Shown piece by piece: positions 25,938-35,029 of a DNA stretch of 64,000 nt. The stretch lies in assembly GCF_020515695.1 (NCBI RefSeq), contig NZ_JAIWJA010000006.1, forward strand, positions 186,001 to 250,000, in the 5' to 3' direction. The first letter of the stretch is position 1; each line of letters opens with the position of its first letter. The notes under the pieces were generated by a model. That model did no database searches and was not told the DNA's origin. It was given only the letters and a program-made list of their open reading frames with translations. The stretch comes from Pseudomonas sp. MWU16-30317. Lineage in GTDB: Bacteria; Pseudomonadota; Gammaproteobacteria; Pseudomonadales; Pseudomonadaceae. The translations under genes and the position numbers were made by a program.

Positions 25938-27194
25938 TCAGTGATCAGCTTGCTTTGACACTGGCTCCCGCGTCACCGACTTCACCAGCGGCCCGATCGT
26001 CAAACCCTGTAGCAGGATCGACGAAAGCACCACGATGTAGGTGATACTCAGCACCAGGTCGCGCTCCGGACCCAGTGGCAGGGCCAGTGCCAGCGCGACC
26101 GACACCCCGCCGCGCAAGCCACCCCAGGTCAGCACGCGGATGGTCCCGCGCGGCACCGTGCGCCAGCGACGCAGCAACGCAATGGCCGGCGCCACGGTCA
26201 GCCAGCGCGACAGCAAAATCGCCACTGCCAGCAAGCCAGCGGCACTCAAGTGCAGCCACGAGAACGGCAACAGCAGCAACTCCATGCCGATCAACGCGAA
26301 CAGCAAGGCATTAAGGATATCGTCCAGCAGCTCCCAGAAACCGTCCATGTAACGGCGAGTCATGTCGTTCATCGCCAGGTTGCGTCCCAGGTTGCCGATG
26401 ATCAGGCCCGCGACCACCATCGCGATCGGCGCTGACACGTGCAACTCCGCGGACATGGCCGAGCCGCCGATCACCAGCGCCAGGGTCAGCATGACCTCGA
26501 CCTGATATTGCTCGATGCTTTTGATCATGCGGTACACCACATAACCAATCAGGCCGCCGAATACCACGCCGCCCACGGCTTCGTGCACGAACAGCATCAC
26601 GGTCGCGCCAACGGTCGGTGTCTCGCCCAGTTGCGCGATGCCCAGCAGCACGGTGAACACCACCACTGCGGTGCCGTCGTTGAACAACGATTCGCCGACG
26701 ATGGTGGTCTTCAGGGGCTTGGAGGCATTAGCCGTACGCAACACGCCGAGCACCGCGATGGGGTCGGTGGGCGAGATCAGCGCGCCGAACAGCAGGCAAT
26801 AAAGGAAGCTCACGTGCCAGCCGAACAGCCCGAAAATCCAGAACGCCAGGGTGCCGATCACGAAAGTGGCGATGAGTACGCCGAACGTCGCCAGCAATCC
26901 GATCGGCCACCGATAGCTTTTCAGGTCGGCGAGGTTGACGTGCAGGGCGCCGGCGAACAGCAGGAACGACAGCATCCAGTTCATCAGCAGATCACCGAAA
27001 TCGATCTGGCCGATCAAGGCCCGCACCTGGTCTTCCAGGCCGGGGAAGCCGAGAAAACTCAGCACCTGCAGAATCAATGAAAACAGCATGGCCGTGACCA
27101 TGACCCCGATGGTCGGTGGCAGACCTATAAAGCGGAAATTCACGTAAGTCAGCAGGGTGGTCAAACAGATAAACGCAGCGACAAGCTCAAGCAT
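25938..27194 (-). CDS. CPA1-family sodium/proton antiporter (NhaP type)
   Basis: A 418-residue membrane protein with about twelve hydrophobic segments. SPTDPIAV and GESLFNDGTAVVVF are signature motifs of the CPA1 Na+/H+ exchanger family, with the ND pair as predicted ion-binding residues; WGGLRGGVSVALALALP is the conserved late segment. It should exchange cations for protons at the inner membrane. Start ATG 27192-27194 (MLELVAAFICL) follows AGGATG; the frame is open 14 codons further upstream without family similarity. Confidence 0.92.
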   Translation of the reverse strand: MLELVAAFICLTTLLTYVNFRFIGLPPTIGVMVTAMLFSLILQVLSFLGFPGLEDQVRALIGQIDFGDLLMNWMLSFLLFAGALHVNLADLKSYRWPIGLLATFGVLIATFVIGTLAFWIFGLFGWHVSFLYCLLFGALISPTDPIAVLGVLRTANASKPLKTTIVGESLFNDGTAVVVFTVLLGIAQLGETPTVGATVMLFVHEAVGGVVFGGLIGYVVYRMIKSIEQYQVEVMLTLALVIGGSAMSAELHVSAPIAMVVAGLIIGNLGRNLAMNDMTRRYMDGFWELLDDILNALLFALIGMELLLLPFSWLHLSAAGLLAVAILLSRWLTVAPAIALLRRWRTVPRGTIRVLTWGGLRGGVSVALALALPLGPERDLVLSITYIVVLSSILLQGLTIGPLVKSVTREPVSKQADH

Positions 27195-27347
27195 CAGACA
27201 TCCTGTAACAGTTGCAGAAAACGCGTATGAAAGCACAACTGGCCGGGCAGTGCGTCAGCCGCGCCCCTGGTGGGGGCGGGTCTGCCGCGAATTGGGTGGT
27301 GCTACTGGCCGGTACAGACGCGCCAAATTGAGTGCCATGGCCAGTGC

Positions 27348-27431
27348 TTTTGCGGGCAAGCCTTGCTCCCACAGATGTATGACTCAAGGCCGGCTTGCAC
27401 TGTGGGAGCAAGGCTTGCCCGCGAAGACGCC
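27348..27431. repeat. REPIN between antiporter and MFS genes
   Basis: TTTTGCGGGCAAGCCTTGCTCCCACAG and CTGTGGGAGCAAGGCTTGCCCGCGAAG-type arms enclose a 30-base spacer. It is a member of the main REP family in the gap between the divergently placed ends of the antiporter and MFS transporter genes. Nothing else is seen in this 293-base gap apart from the antiporter start region. Confidence 0.85.
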
Positions 27432-27487
27432 AGGCGCACCCATGCACATTCCCACAGGTGCGACGCTGCGCGCCTGCCGCTACAGGC

Positions 27488-28657
27488 TCAAGGCGCCGTC
27501 GCTGCCTCGGCAGCCCAATGCGGCTGGCGATAGATGAAATACGCCGCCGTCAGCAACGTCATCAAGCCGCTCGCAGCACCCACCCAAGGCAGTTGCGCCA
27601 GATTCGCACCGCTGGCCACCACCGCCCCGCCAAGGCCGGCGCCCAGCGCGTTGCCGAGGTTGAATGCGCTCTGGTTCAGGGTCGAACCCAGATTGGGCGC
27701 ATCTACCGCCTGGTCGATGATCAGCAGTTGCAGGATCGGACACAGCGCGAACGCCGCCACGCCCCACAGCACCAGCGAAATCGCCGCCGGGATCACAGAA
27801 CGGCTGGTCTGAGTAAACAGCACCATGACCACCACCACGGCAATTGCCATGGCAATCAGCGCCGGCAGCAATTTGGTGTCGGCCAGGCGCCCACCCAGCA
27901 GGCTGCCACCGGTGAGGCCTACGCCGAACAGCAACAGCATGATGGTCACGGCATGCGGGCCGATACCGGTGACGTCGGTCAGGATTGGCGCGATGTAGGT
28001 GAACACGCTGAACAAGCTGGTCGACGCCATGACGCTCATGGTCAGCGGCAATAGCACGTTGGGCTTGCCCAGCACTTTGAACTCGCTCATCAGGTTGCCG
28101 CGCTCCATGGTAATGAAGCGTGGCAGCCAGATGGCCTGAGCGATCAGCGCAACGATGCCGATGACCGACACCGCCCAGAAGGTCGCGCGCCACCCGGCGA
28201 CTTGGCCCAAGGCAGTCCCCAGCGGCACGCCGAGCACACTGGCGAGGGTCAAGCCAGTGAACATCAAGGCAATTGCCTGTGCCCGCTTGTTCGGCGCCAC
28301 GAGCCCGGCGGCGACCACCGAGCCGATGCCGAAGAAGGCGCCGTGGCACAGCGCCGTGACCACTCGCGCCGCCATCAACGAGATGTAATTGGGCGCAATG
28401 GCGCACAGCACGTTGCCGAGGATGAACATCCCGGTCATGCCCAGCAGCGTCGCCTTGCGCGGCATATTGGCGGTGGCGACGGCGAGGATCGGCGCACCGA
28501 ACACCACGCCCAAGGCATAGCCGGTGATCAACAGACCCGCACTGGGAATGCTGACGCCCAGGTCGGCCGAGACTTGAGGCAACAGCCCCATGATGACGAA
28601 TTCCGTAGTGCCGATGCCGAACGCGGCAATGGCCAATGCATACAAAGCGAGTGGCAT
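27488..28657 (-). CDS. MFS transporter, DHA1/AraJ-like
   Basis: A 389-residue major facilitator with twelve predicted membrane segments. It begins MPLALYALAIAAFGIGTTEFVIMGLLPQ when read in pieces, the pattern of the AraJ/DHA1 12-helix drug-proton antiporter group, and has GAPILAVATANMPRK in the motif A position and GAFFGIGSVVAAGL. Substrate is unknown; related proteins export arabinose-like sugars or drugs. It diverges from the EamA transporter gene across 173 bases, which contain no other gene. Confidence 0.88.
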   Translation of the reverse strand: MPLALYALAIAAFGIGTTEFVIMGLLPQVSADLGVSIPSAGLLITGYALGVVFGAPILAVATANMPRKATLLGMTGMFILGNVLCAIAPNYISLMAARVVTALCHGAFFGIGSVVAAGLVAPNKRAQAIALMFTGLTLASVLGVPLGTALGQVAGWRATFWAVSVIGIVALIAQAIWLPRFITMERGNLMSEFKVLGKPNVLLPLTMSVMASTSLFSVFTYIAPILTDVTGIGPHAVTIMLLLFGVGLTGGSLLGGRLADTKLLPALIAMAIAVVVVMVLFTQTSRSVIPAAISLVLWGVAAFALCPILQLLIIDQAVDAPNLGSTLNQSAFNLGNALGAGLGGAVVASGANLAQLPWVGAASGLMTLLTAAYFIYRQPHWAAEAATAP

Positions 28658-28830
28658 GCGGAGTGATCCCTGTGGTTGGTTCGAACGAACTCGGTTCGAT
28701 CAGGCGTGCGCATGCCGACGGCCCGACAGGGCGAAGGACTTATTGGAATTGTTGCGAAGCGCTTCTGAATGTGACGAATTAAGGCCTAGTATATCGAGCC
28801 GATAAAAGGGGGCGACCTCAGGAACGCCTC

Positions 28831-29694
28831 ATGCGCTCACACAACAACAAGGAACATTGCGTGCTCGCGACAACGCTTGTACTGATTGCCGCCGTCCTTC
28901 ATGCGACATGGAACACCTTGGTCAAGTTCAGTGCCGAACGGGTGCTGGTGATTGCAAGCATGGATGCCGTGGCGCTGGTCTGTGCATTGTTGCTGATGCC
29001 CTTCGTACACATCCCCCCCGCCGAGATCTGGCCCTGGATGCTTGCATCGGCCGGTTTCGAGCTGCTTTACCGCTATCTATTGATCAAGGCTTATCGCGTC
29101 GGTGACCTGGGCTTGGTGTACCCGTTGATGCGCGGACTGTCACCAGTGGTGGTGTTGGGGCTGACCCTGCTGTTCGCCGCCGAACCGCTGACGCATCGGC
29201 AGGTGATCGGTATATTGCTGATCCCCTGCGGCATGGCAGCGCTATTGTGGCAGGGTGGCGGTGGCGCTCGCTTGCCATGGAAGCTGCTGCCGGTGGTGGG
29301 GCTGATCGGCCTGAGCATCGGTTGTTACACTTGGCTCGACGGCCAGGCGCTGGCCCGCTGGGGGCATACCCTGGATTACCTCGGCTGGCTGACCTTGATC
29401 AGCGCGTGGCCGTTTCCGCTGTTTGCCGTGGTGCAGCGGCGCTCGGCTTTTCGGCACTTCTGGCAGACCCAGTGGCGTCTGGGCTTGGCCGTGGGTTTGT
29501 GCGTGCTGGCCAGCTATGCACTGGTGCTGTGGGCGATGGCGCTGGGGTCGGTAGCCGAAGCGGCGGCTTTGCGCGAGGTCAGTGTGATTCTGGTGGTGCT
29601 GTTCGGCATGCGATACTTGCGCGAACCTTTCGGTGGGCCACGCCTCTTGGCCTGTGCTCTGGTGCTGGCGGGCATGCTGGTCATGAAGCTTTGA
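28831..29694 (+). CDS. EamA/DMT-family transporter
   Basis: A 287-residue membrane protein with ten predicted segments and two EamA repeats (HATWNTLVKFSAER in the first, ALREVSVILVVLFGMRYLREPFGG in the second). Drug/metabolite transporters of this type usually export amino acids or metabolites; substrate unknown. ATG 28831 has AGGA upstream, but a GTG at 28861 with AAGGA would give the more typical hydrophobic start LATTLVLIAAVLHATW. Both are possible. The MAPEG gene follows after 28 bases. Confidence 0.85.
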   Translation: MRSHNNKEHCVLATTLVLIAAVLHATWNTLVKFSAERVLVIASMDAVALVCALLLMPFVHIPPAEIWPWMLASAGFELLYRYLLIKAYRVGDLGLVYPLMRGLSPVVVLGLTLLFAAEPLTHRQVIGILLIPCGMAALLWQGGGGARLPWKLLPVVGLIGLSIGCYTWLDGQALARWGHTLDYLGWLTLISAWPFPLFAVVQRRSAFRHFWQTQWRLGLAVGLCVLASYALVLWAMALGSVAEAAALREVSVILVVLFGMRYLREPFGGPRLLACALVLAGMLVMKL

Positions 29695-29722
29695 TTATCC
29701 AACTACAGACAAGGAAACCCCG

Positions 29723-30109
29723 ATGACTGTCGCCTTCTGGTGTGTATTGATTGCGATTGTGTTGCCGATCGTTTGTTCGGGAATCGCCAAATACGGCGGT
29801 GGCAAATTCAAGCTGGGCAATAATCACGACCCGCGCAAATTCCTCGAGAATCTGCAGGGCTTGCCCAAGCGTGCCCACGCTGCCCAGCTCAACAGCTTTG
29901 AAGCGATACCAGCGTTCGCCGCAGCGGTGATCATTGCCGATATCGTCGGCAATGCCGCGCAAACCACTATGGACGTGCTGGCGGTGGCTTATATCACCAG
30001 TCGGCTGTTGTACATCATCTTCTATCTGGCTGATCTGCCGGCGCTGCGCTCGCTGGTGTGGTTTGTGGGGTTGGGGATTGTGGTGAGCTTTTTCTTCGTC
30101 TCGATCTGA
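29723..30109 (+). CDS. MAPEG-family membrane protein
   Basis: A 128-residue, four-helix MAPEG protein. The typical segment RKFLENLQGLPKRAHAAQLNSFEAIPAFAAAV contains the conserved R, N and E residues associated with glutathione binding (given here as a family region, about 38-69). Members in eukaryotes are glutathione-dependent transferases; bacterial roles are mostly unknown. AAGGAAA precedes the ATG. Close spacing suggests co-transcription with the EamA gene. Confidence 0.88.
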   Translation: MTVAFWCVLIAIVLPIVCSGIAKYGGGKFKLGNNHDPRKFLENLQGLPKRAHAAQLNSFEAIPAFAAAVIIADIVGNAAQTTMDVLAVAYITSRLLYIIFYLADLPALRSLVWFVGLGIVVSFFFVSI

Positions 30110-30126
30110 TGGATCGGTCGACTGTA

Positions 30127-30226
30127 CCGGCCTCTTCGCGAGCAAGCTTTGCTCCTACAGGTACAGGCCGTTGCTGAGTCGTGCGTCTGTGGGAGCAAGG
30201 GGGCGCGTTCGGCGGCGAAGCCGGCC
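30127..30226. repeat. REPIN with variant second arm
   Basis: CCGGCCTCTTCGCGAGCAAGC at 30127 is answered at 30191-30226 by GGGAGCAAGGGGGCGCGTTCGGCGGCGAAGCCGGCC read in parts. The GCGCGTTCGGCGGCGAAG segment matches the variant at 25886-25931. Confidence 0.8.
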
Positions 30227-30242
30227 TCAAGATCAGCGCTGA

Positions 30243-30635
30243 TTACTTGTTCAGCTCGCTCATCGCGTCCTGCAACTCCTTCTGCGATTCAGCCAGCTTT
30301 GCCTGACGCTTGCTGATCTTGTCGGCATCGCCCTTCTTGTTAGCCTCTGCCAGATCCGCTTGCCGCTCGGCCACTTCATGCTTGGCTTCGATGATCTTCT
30401 TCTCCCGCTCCTGACGCAGCGAAGCGTCGGTGCAATGTGCGTTCACTTCATCCAGCGCCTTCTGCAAGCCCGCTTGCTGATGACTGTTGTTGTGGGCCTT
30501 GGCGTAGTCGATCTGGGTTTGCAGATTGGCTTTCTTGGCGTCGCAGCCTTTGAGCGCGGTGGCATCGGCGGCCAGGGCGAGAGGTGTGAACAGGCCACAG
30601 GCGGCAAGCAGTGCTACAAAAGACAGGGTTTTCAT
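30243..30635 (-). CDS. DUF1090 periplasmic protein
   Basis: A 130-residue secreted protein (DUF1090, E. coli YqjC-like). Signal peptide is about residues 1-22 (MKTLSFVALLAACGLFTPLA). It is followed by CDAKKANLQTQIDYAKAHNN and a charged Lys/Glu/Ala-rich coiled coil to the C-terminus. Two cysteines are left in the mature part. Function is unknown; homologues are envelope stress-associated in enterics. The ATG at 30633-30635 follows GAGGAA; a longer frame upstream is not coding. It ends just beyond a REPIN. Confidence 0.85.
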   Translation of the reverse strand: MKTLSFVALLAACGLFTPLALAADATALKGCDAKKANLQTQIDYAKAHNNSHQQAGLQKALDEVNAHCTDASLRQEREKKIIEAKHEVAERQADLAEANKKGDADKISKRQAKLAESQKELQDAMSELNK

Positions 30636-30717
30636 CTTGATTCCTCGGGTGAAAGTGTCCCTATTGAAGACCATGAGGCACTGGTCGTCTTTAGGACAAG
30701 ACTGAAAAGGCCGTTTC

Positions 30718-32427
30718 TCAGTAAAACCCCTCGACCTTCGCCTCATTCAGTTGTAGGGCCAATCGCTGAACCTCGGGATGCTTGAAAAAATCCGTCAGCT
30801 GTTGTGCCCTTAAGGCGCCGATCCCTGGAACTGCCTGCCACTGTTCCGGGCTATAGGCGACCAGCTGCTGCCAGCGGCTATCGCTCGCAGGTTCATCGAT
30901 CGGGCCAGGCAAGGCTTTCACCGACGGCACGCCGAGTGCCTTGAGCCACTGCGTAAACGGCTGCTCGCGAGCTTGAGCAAAGGCGTTCAGCAAACGCCGA
31001 CGGCTGGCGTCCTTGATGCCAGGTATGTCCTGCAAACCGTCGGCATCCAGTGTCAGCCAGTCCAGCAGCCCTTCCACCCTGCCGCTGGCGATCAAGGTGT
31101 CCCAGGCGCCGGGGCCGATGTGCGCCATTTTCAAGCCCTGCTTGCCGCTGAGCCAAGTGAGTCGCGCGCGAAATTGCTGAGTGCACTCGGCGGTAGCGCG
31201 CCAGCAACTGAGCGGATGATACTGGTCCGGATCAGGTGCACTGACGGCCGCGCGTGCGGGACTGCGCCACACCACCCCCGCGAACCGCGGAATGGTCAGC
31301 CCGGCGAGATCGACGGCGACGTGATCGCCGGGCTGCACATCGTGCGTTTGCCAGCGTTGCAGCGAGGCCATGCTCACACGGCGGACCTGGCGATCATCCA
31401 GTTGTACCGCCTGCAACTCCAGCACCGGGGTAATCCGGCCGGTCCGGCCAATGCTGAAAGTGACATCGCGCACTGTCGCCAAGGCCTGCGCGACCGGGTA
31501 TTTCCATGCCGCGATCCAATAAGGCACCTTGGCCTCCCAGCGCTCGGCGGGCGGCCGCCGACCCTGACGCAGAATCAGCCCGTCGCTGGCGAAGGGCAGG
31601 GTGGCGGTGTGCCAATGGTTGTACCAGCGGGCGGCATCCTCGAAATGCTTTACCGGTTCGGTATAGGCCCCAGACTCAGGAAATCCCAGCGCCTTGAGCC
31701 CAGCGAGGCGTTCCGGCAATTGGGCCGGACCCGCTGGCCAGTCCCACACGAACAGCCCCACGACCGAGCCTTGCTCCTTGCTCAGCACCTTGCGGGCCAT
31801 CAACCCGGCAACTTTGCCCCGAGCATTGCTGCTGCCTGCATTGGCCTGAACATGCTCGTCCAGCCGCCAGTACAACTCGCCTTGCAGCACCAGATCGATC
31901 GACTGTGGCAGCACCGCAGGGATAGCCGCGATGGATTTGGCTGGCCGTGTCCAATCGTGCCCATGGCTGCCGTTGCCCCGACTCAACACCTGATGCAGGT
32001 GACCTTTGCGGTACTCCACCGTCACCGCTACACCATCGATCTTGGGTTGCGCCCAGATATCTTCCCGGCCCTTGAGCCAGCGACGCACCGCCGCTTCGTT
32101 GGCAAGCTTGTCGACACCGGTATGGGGGATGGGATGCTTGATCGGCCCGACTGCAGTTGCCAGCGGCGATTTCTCCGGCCCGCTGCTGGCGGGGAAGCAC
32201 TGTTGCCAAGCGTTCAACTGCAGGCGAGATTGGTCGTAGAGCTCGTCGGGAATGGGCGATTCGCCGAGGCGATGGTAGCGGTCGTCCCAGTCGGCCAGGC
32301 GGGCCTGGAGAGTGAGGATTTCGGTGGCGGCGCGGGTTGCTTCCCACTCGGGGCAAGGGCTGGCCTGTACGTGGGGAATGATAGTCAGAAGGCAGGCGGC
32401 AAGCCCTATGCGTAGAAGCGTCAACAT
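30718..32427 (-). CDS. ligB: NAD-dependent DNA ligase LigB
   Basis: A 569-residue LigB-type ligase. It lacks the zinc-finger and BRCT parts found in LigA, as expected for this short class. K129 in AQPKIDGVAV is the predicted adenylation lysine; LSRGNGSHGHDWT, VLQGELYWRL, SDGLILRQGR and YWIAAWKYP are further nucleotidyltransferase motifs. Helix-hairpin-helix segments follow (LQDIPGIKDASRRRLLNAF, AVPGIGALRAQQL). The N-terminal 22 residues look like a signal peptide, a known oddity of LigB. The ATG at 32425-32427 has only a weak ribosome site. Confidence 0.92.
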   Translation of the reverse strand: MLTLLRIGLAACLLTIIPHVQASPCPEWEATRAATEILTLQARLADWDDRYHRLGESPIPDELYDQSRLQLNAWQQCFPASSGPEKSPLATAVGPIKHPIPHTGVDKLANEAAVRRWLKGREDIWAQPKIDGVAVTVEYRKGHLHQVLSRGNGSHGHDWTRPAKSIAAIPAVLPQSIDLVLQGELYWRLDEHVQANAGSSNARGKVAGLMARKVLSKEQGSVVGLFVWDWPAGPAQLPERLAGLKALGFPESGAYTEPVKHFEDAARWYNHWHTATLPFASDGLILRQGRRPPAERWEAKVPYWIAAWKYPVAQALATVRDVTFSIGRTGRITPVLELQAVQLDDRQVRRVSMASLQRWQTHDVQPGDHVAVDLAGLTIPRFAGVVWRSPARAAVSAPDPDQYHPLSCWRATAECTQQFRARLTWLSGKQGLKMAHIGPGAWDTLIASGRVEGLLDWLTLDADGLQDIPGIKDASRRRLLNAFAQAREQPFTQWLKALGVPSVKALPGPIDEPASDSRWQQLVAYSPEQWQAVPGIGALRAQQLTDFFKHPEVQRLALQLNEAKVEGFY

Positions 32428-32536
32428 GGAGGAGCATCCTTGCTCAAGAATGGGCGGCCTCGAAGCATACGAAAAATCAGTGAGGTAGATGCTTGAAGAA
32501 AGTGATGCTCGATATTTCAAGTTTTCTAATATCAAG

Positions 32537-32698
32537 TTACAAGTTTTGAGTTTGTTTCGAAGTGCTACGGAGCCGTTCTTGAAAACCCCGCGCCATGTTG
32601 ATCTGGCTGTTTCGTGGCCGCTGCTTGACCAGGGCGGCTTGCGCCGCCAAGTTTTCCAGCGTTTCTGATATTGCTTTCACCAGCCTTTCGCTGGTCAT
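32537..32698 (-). CDS. Possible small protein, unknown function
   Basis: A 53-codon frame, MTSERLVKAISETLENL at the start, with a run of likely helix and no similarity I recognise. Codon choice resembles that of neighbours (CTG, GTC, AAG, GCC frequent). It lies between metK and ligB, on their strand. The ribosome site is weak (GGGG). The rest of the 360-base gap from 32428 to 32787 holds AT-rich sequence next to ligB and a hairpin next to metK. Confidence 0.35.
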   Translation of the reverse strand: MTSERLVKAISETLENLAAQAALVKQRPRNSQINMARGFQERLRSTSKQTQNL

Positions 32699-32737
32699 CC
32701 CCGTTGGATTGATCAGTCGCGGGTCTCGGGGCGAACT

Positions 32738-32769
32738 AAGCCCTGACCGGATCAAGCCGGTCGGGGCTT
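32738..32769. terminator. Hairpin after metK, probable terminator
   Basis: AAGCCCTGACCGG (32738-32750) and CCGGTCGGGGCTT (32757-32769) form a 13-base stem with one G-T pair and a six-base loop, 18 bases beyond the metK stop. The T-run is short, so termination may be partial. Confidence 0.55.
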
Positions 32770-32787
32770 CAATGACAACCGTTACCC

Positions 32788-33978
32788 TTACAACCCAGCA
32801 GAAGCCCGCAGCGCTTCAGCGCGATCCGTCTTCTCCCAAGTGAACGCAGTGAACGTGTCATCACCCACGGTCATCTCCACGGGCGTACGCCCGAAGTGGC
32901 CATACGCAGCGGTTGCCTGATACATCGGGTGCAGCAGATCCAACATGGTGGTGATCGCATATGGACGCAGATCGAAGTGCTCGCGCACCAGTTGCACGAT
33001 CTTGCTGTCGCTGATCTTGCCGGTGCCGAAGGTGTTGATCGAGATCGAGGTCGGCTGGGCCACGCCGATGGCGTAGGAGACCTGGATTTCGCAACGTTCG
33101 GCCAGGCCGGCGGCGACGATGTTCTTGGCTACGTAACGACCCGCGTAGGCGGCGGAACGGTCGACCTTGGAAGGATCCTTACCCGAGAACGCCCCGCCGC
33201 CGTGACGGGCCATGCCGCCGTAGCTGTCGACGATGATCTTGCGGCCGGTCAGGCCGCAGTCGCCTACCGGGCCACCGATGATGAAGTTGCCGGTGGGGTT
33301 GATGTGGAACTGGGTGTCCTTGTGCAGCAGCTCGGCAGGCAGCACGTGCTTGACGATCAGCTCCATGACGCCTTCGCGCAGGTCGGCGTAGGAAACGTCT
33401 GGGTTGTGCTGGGTCGACAGCACCACGGCGTCGATGCCGACGACCTTGCCGCCCTCGTACTGGCAGGTGACCTGGGACTTCGCGTCCGGGCGCAGCCACG
33501 GCAGCAGGCCGCTCTTGCGGGCTTCGGCCTGGCGCTCGACCAAACGGTGCGAGAAGCAGATTGGCGCGGGCATCAGTACGTCGGTTTCGTTGCTGGCGTA
33601 GCCAAACATCAGGCCCTGGTCGCCGGCGCCCTGGTCTTCAGGGCGGCTGCGGTCGACGCCTTGGGCGATGTCGATGGACTGTTTGCCGATGATGTTCATC
33701 ACCGCGCAGGTGGCGCCGTCGAAGCCGACGTCGGAGCTGTTGTAGCCGATGCCGATGATAACGTTGCGCACGATGTCTTCGAGGTCGACCCAGGCCGAGG
33801 TGCTGACTTCGCCGGCGATGATGGCGACACCAGTCTTGACCATGGTTTCGCAGGCCACCCGGGCAAACTTGTCTTCAGCGATGATGGCGTCCAGTACCGC
33901 GTCGGAAATCTGGTCGGCGATCTTGTCCGGATGTCCTTCAGACACGGACTCGGAGGTGAAAAGGGAGTATTCGCTCAT
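32788..33978 (-). CDS. metK: S-adenosylmethionine synthetase
   Basis: A 396-residue enzyme making S-adenosylmethionine from methionine and ATP. Signatures: FTSESVSEGHPDKIADQISDAVLD (N-terminal ATP/metal site), GAGDQGLMFGYA, and GGGAFSGKDPSKVDRSAAYA with the phosphate-binding loop. Length is normal. The ATG lies 18 bases after the stop of the SahR-like regulator, so regulator and metK form one leftward operon controlled from the palindrome at 35030-35059. Confidence 0.97.
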   Translation of the reverse strand: MSEYSLFTSESVSEGHPDKIADQISDAVLDAIIAEDKFARVACETMVKTGVAIIAGEVSTSAWVDLEDIVRNVIIGIGYNSSDVGFDGATCAVMNIIGKQSIDIAQGVDRSRPEDQGAGDQGLMFGYASNETDVLMPAPICFSHRLVERQAEARKSGLLPWLRPDAKSQVTCQYEGGKVVGIDAVVLSTQHNPDVSYADLREGVMELIVKHVLPAELLHKDTQFHINPTGNFIIGGPVGDCGLTGRKIIVDSYGGMARHGGGAFSGKDPSKVDRSAAYAGRYVAKNIVAAGLAERCEIQVSYAIGVAQPTSISINTFGTGKISDSKIVQLVREHFDLRPYAITTMLDLLHPMYQATAAYGHFGRTPVEMTVGDDTFTAFTWEKTDRAEALRASAGL

Positions 33979-33996
33979 CTGGACTATTTCCTGAAT

Positions 33997-34992
33997 TTAC
34001 CGATGGTGAGTGTCGCCAGCCGGTCGCTGAAAATGGCGGACCTGGATCTGGAAACCATTACGTAAGCCCACATAGAGGCTTTCCCCGGGCACGAGGCCCG
34101 CAGCGGTGGCCCAACGGGCCAGATCTTCCTGTTCAAACCCTAGCCAGAGATCACCGCAGGCCTCCCTGGCCCATCCCTGGTTGTGGCTGCACAACTCGGT
34201 TACCAGCAAGCTACCGCCGGGTTTTACGCGCTCGCTCAGTTGCACGAAGGCGTGGGCGGGGTCGCTGAAATGGTGCAGCACCATGTTCAGCACCACGCAG
34301 TCGGCCGCGAGGGCCAGTGCGCTCAAGGCATCCGCCAGGCGCAGTTCAACGTTATTCAGGTGTTCGCGGGTGCAGACCTCGCGCGCCAGCTCGAGCATCT
34401 CGGCGCTGTTGTCCAACGCGGTGACGTGGGCGAAGCGGCTGGCCAGCTCGGGCAGGAAGCCGCCATCGCCCGGCCCGACTTCCAGCGCGCTGGCAGTGGG
34501 TGCGAAGTTGAGCTTGTCGAGCAGCGCCAGCAGGCTGTCGCGGTACTGCGGCAAGCCGGCGATAAGGTCTTGCTGGGCACGGAATTTTTCTTCCATACGC
34601 GAGAAAAAGTTTTTGCTGGCCGTGGCGCGCTGGCGCTGGACCAGGGCCATGCGCGCCTGCACGTCGCTGGGCAGGTCGAGATCGTCGACCTCGATCAAGA
34701 GCGCCGCGTGGATGCGCCCGCCAGTGGCCGCGAGGTCGGGCAGGGCACGGCGGTAGAAAATCGCATTGGCTTCGCGGCGCGTGGCCACCAGGTCGGCCTG
34801 GGCCAGCACCTTGAGGTGGTGGCTCATGCCCGACTGGCCGATGGCGAAAATCTGCGCCAGCTCCAGTACCCCGAACGAATCACAGGCCAGTGCCCGCAAG
34901 ACATTCAGCCGCAAGGGATCGTTGCCGGCTTTGCACAGGGCAGCCAGGTCATCGAAGGGCTCGGGGCCAAGGGCGGGGATTTGTAGGCTCAT
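33997..34992 (-). CDS. ArsR-type regulator fused to an SAM-dependent methyltransferase domain (SahR-like)
   Basis: A 331-residue two-domain protein. Residues about 15-90 are an ArsR winged helix (ALACDSFGVLELAQIFAIGQ, then GMSHHLKVLAQADLVATRRE). Residues about 160-310 are a class I methyltransferase domain with cofactor motif ALEVGPGDGGFLPELASRF and LNMVLHHFSDP. I recall that SahR regulators of the methionine/SAM cycle have this architecture and sense S-adenosylhomocysteine; this is an inference from layout and context. It precedes metK by 18 bases and has a perfect palindrome 37 bases before its start, pointing to autoregulation of the operon. Confidence 0.82.
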   Translation of the reverse strand: MSLQIPALGPEPFDDLAALCKAGNDPLRLNVLRALACDSFGVLELAQIFAIGQSGMSHHLKVLAQADLVATRREANAIFYRRALPDLAATGGRIHAALLIEVDDLDLPSDVQARMALVQRQRATASKNFFSRMEEKFRAQQDLIAGLPQYRDSLLALLDKLNFAPTASALEVGPGDGGFLPELASRFAHVTALDNSAEMLELAREVCTREHLNNVELRLADALSALALAADCVVLNMVLHHFSDPAHAFVQLSERVKPGGSLLVTELCSHNQGWAREACGDLWLGFEQEDLARWATAAGLVPGESLYVGLRNGFQIQVRHFQRPAGDTHHR

Positions 34993-35029
34993 GGGATCGC
35001 AGTCTAGAGTCGCGTCGCGCGGCTCGCAA

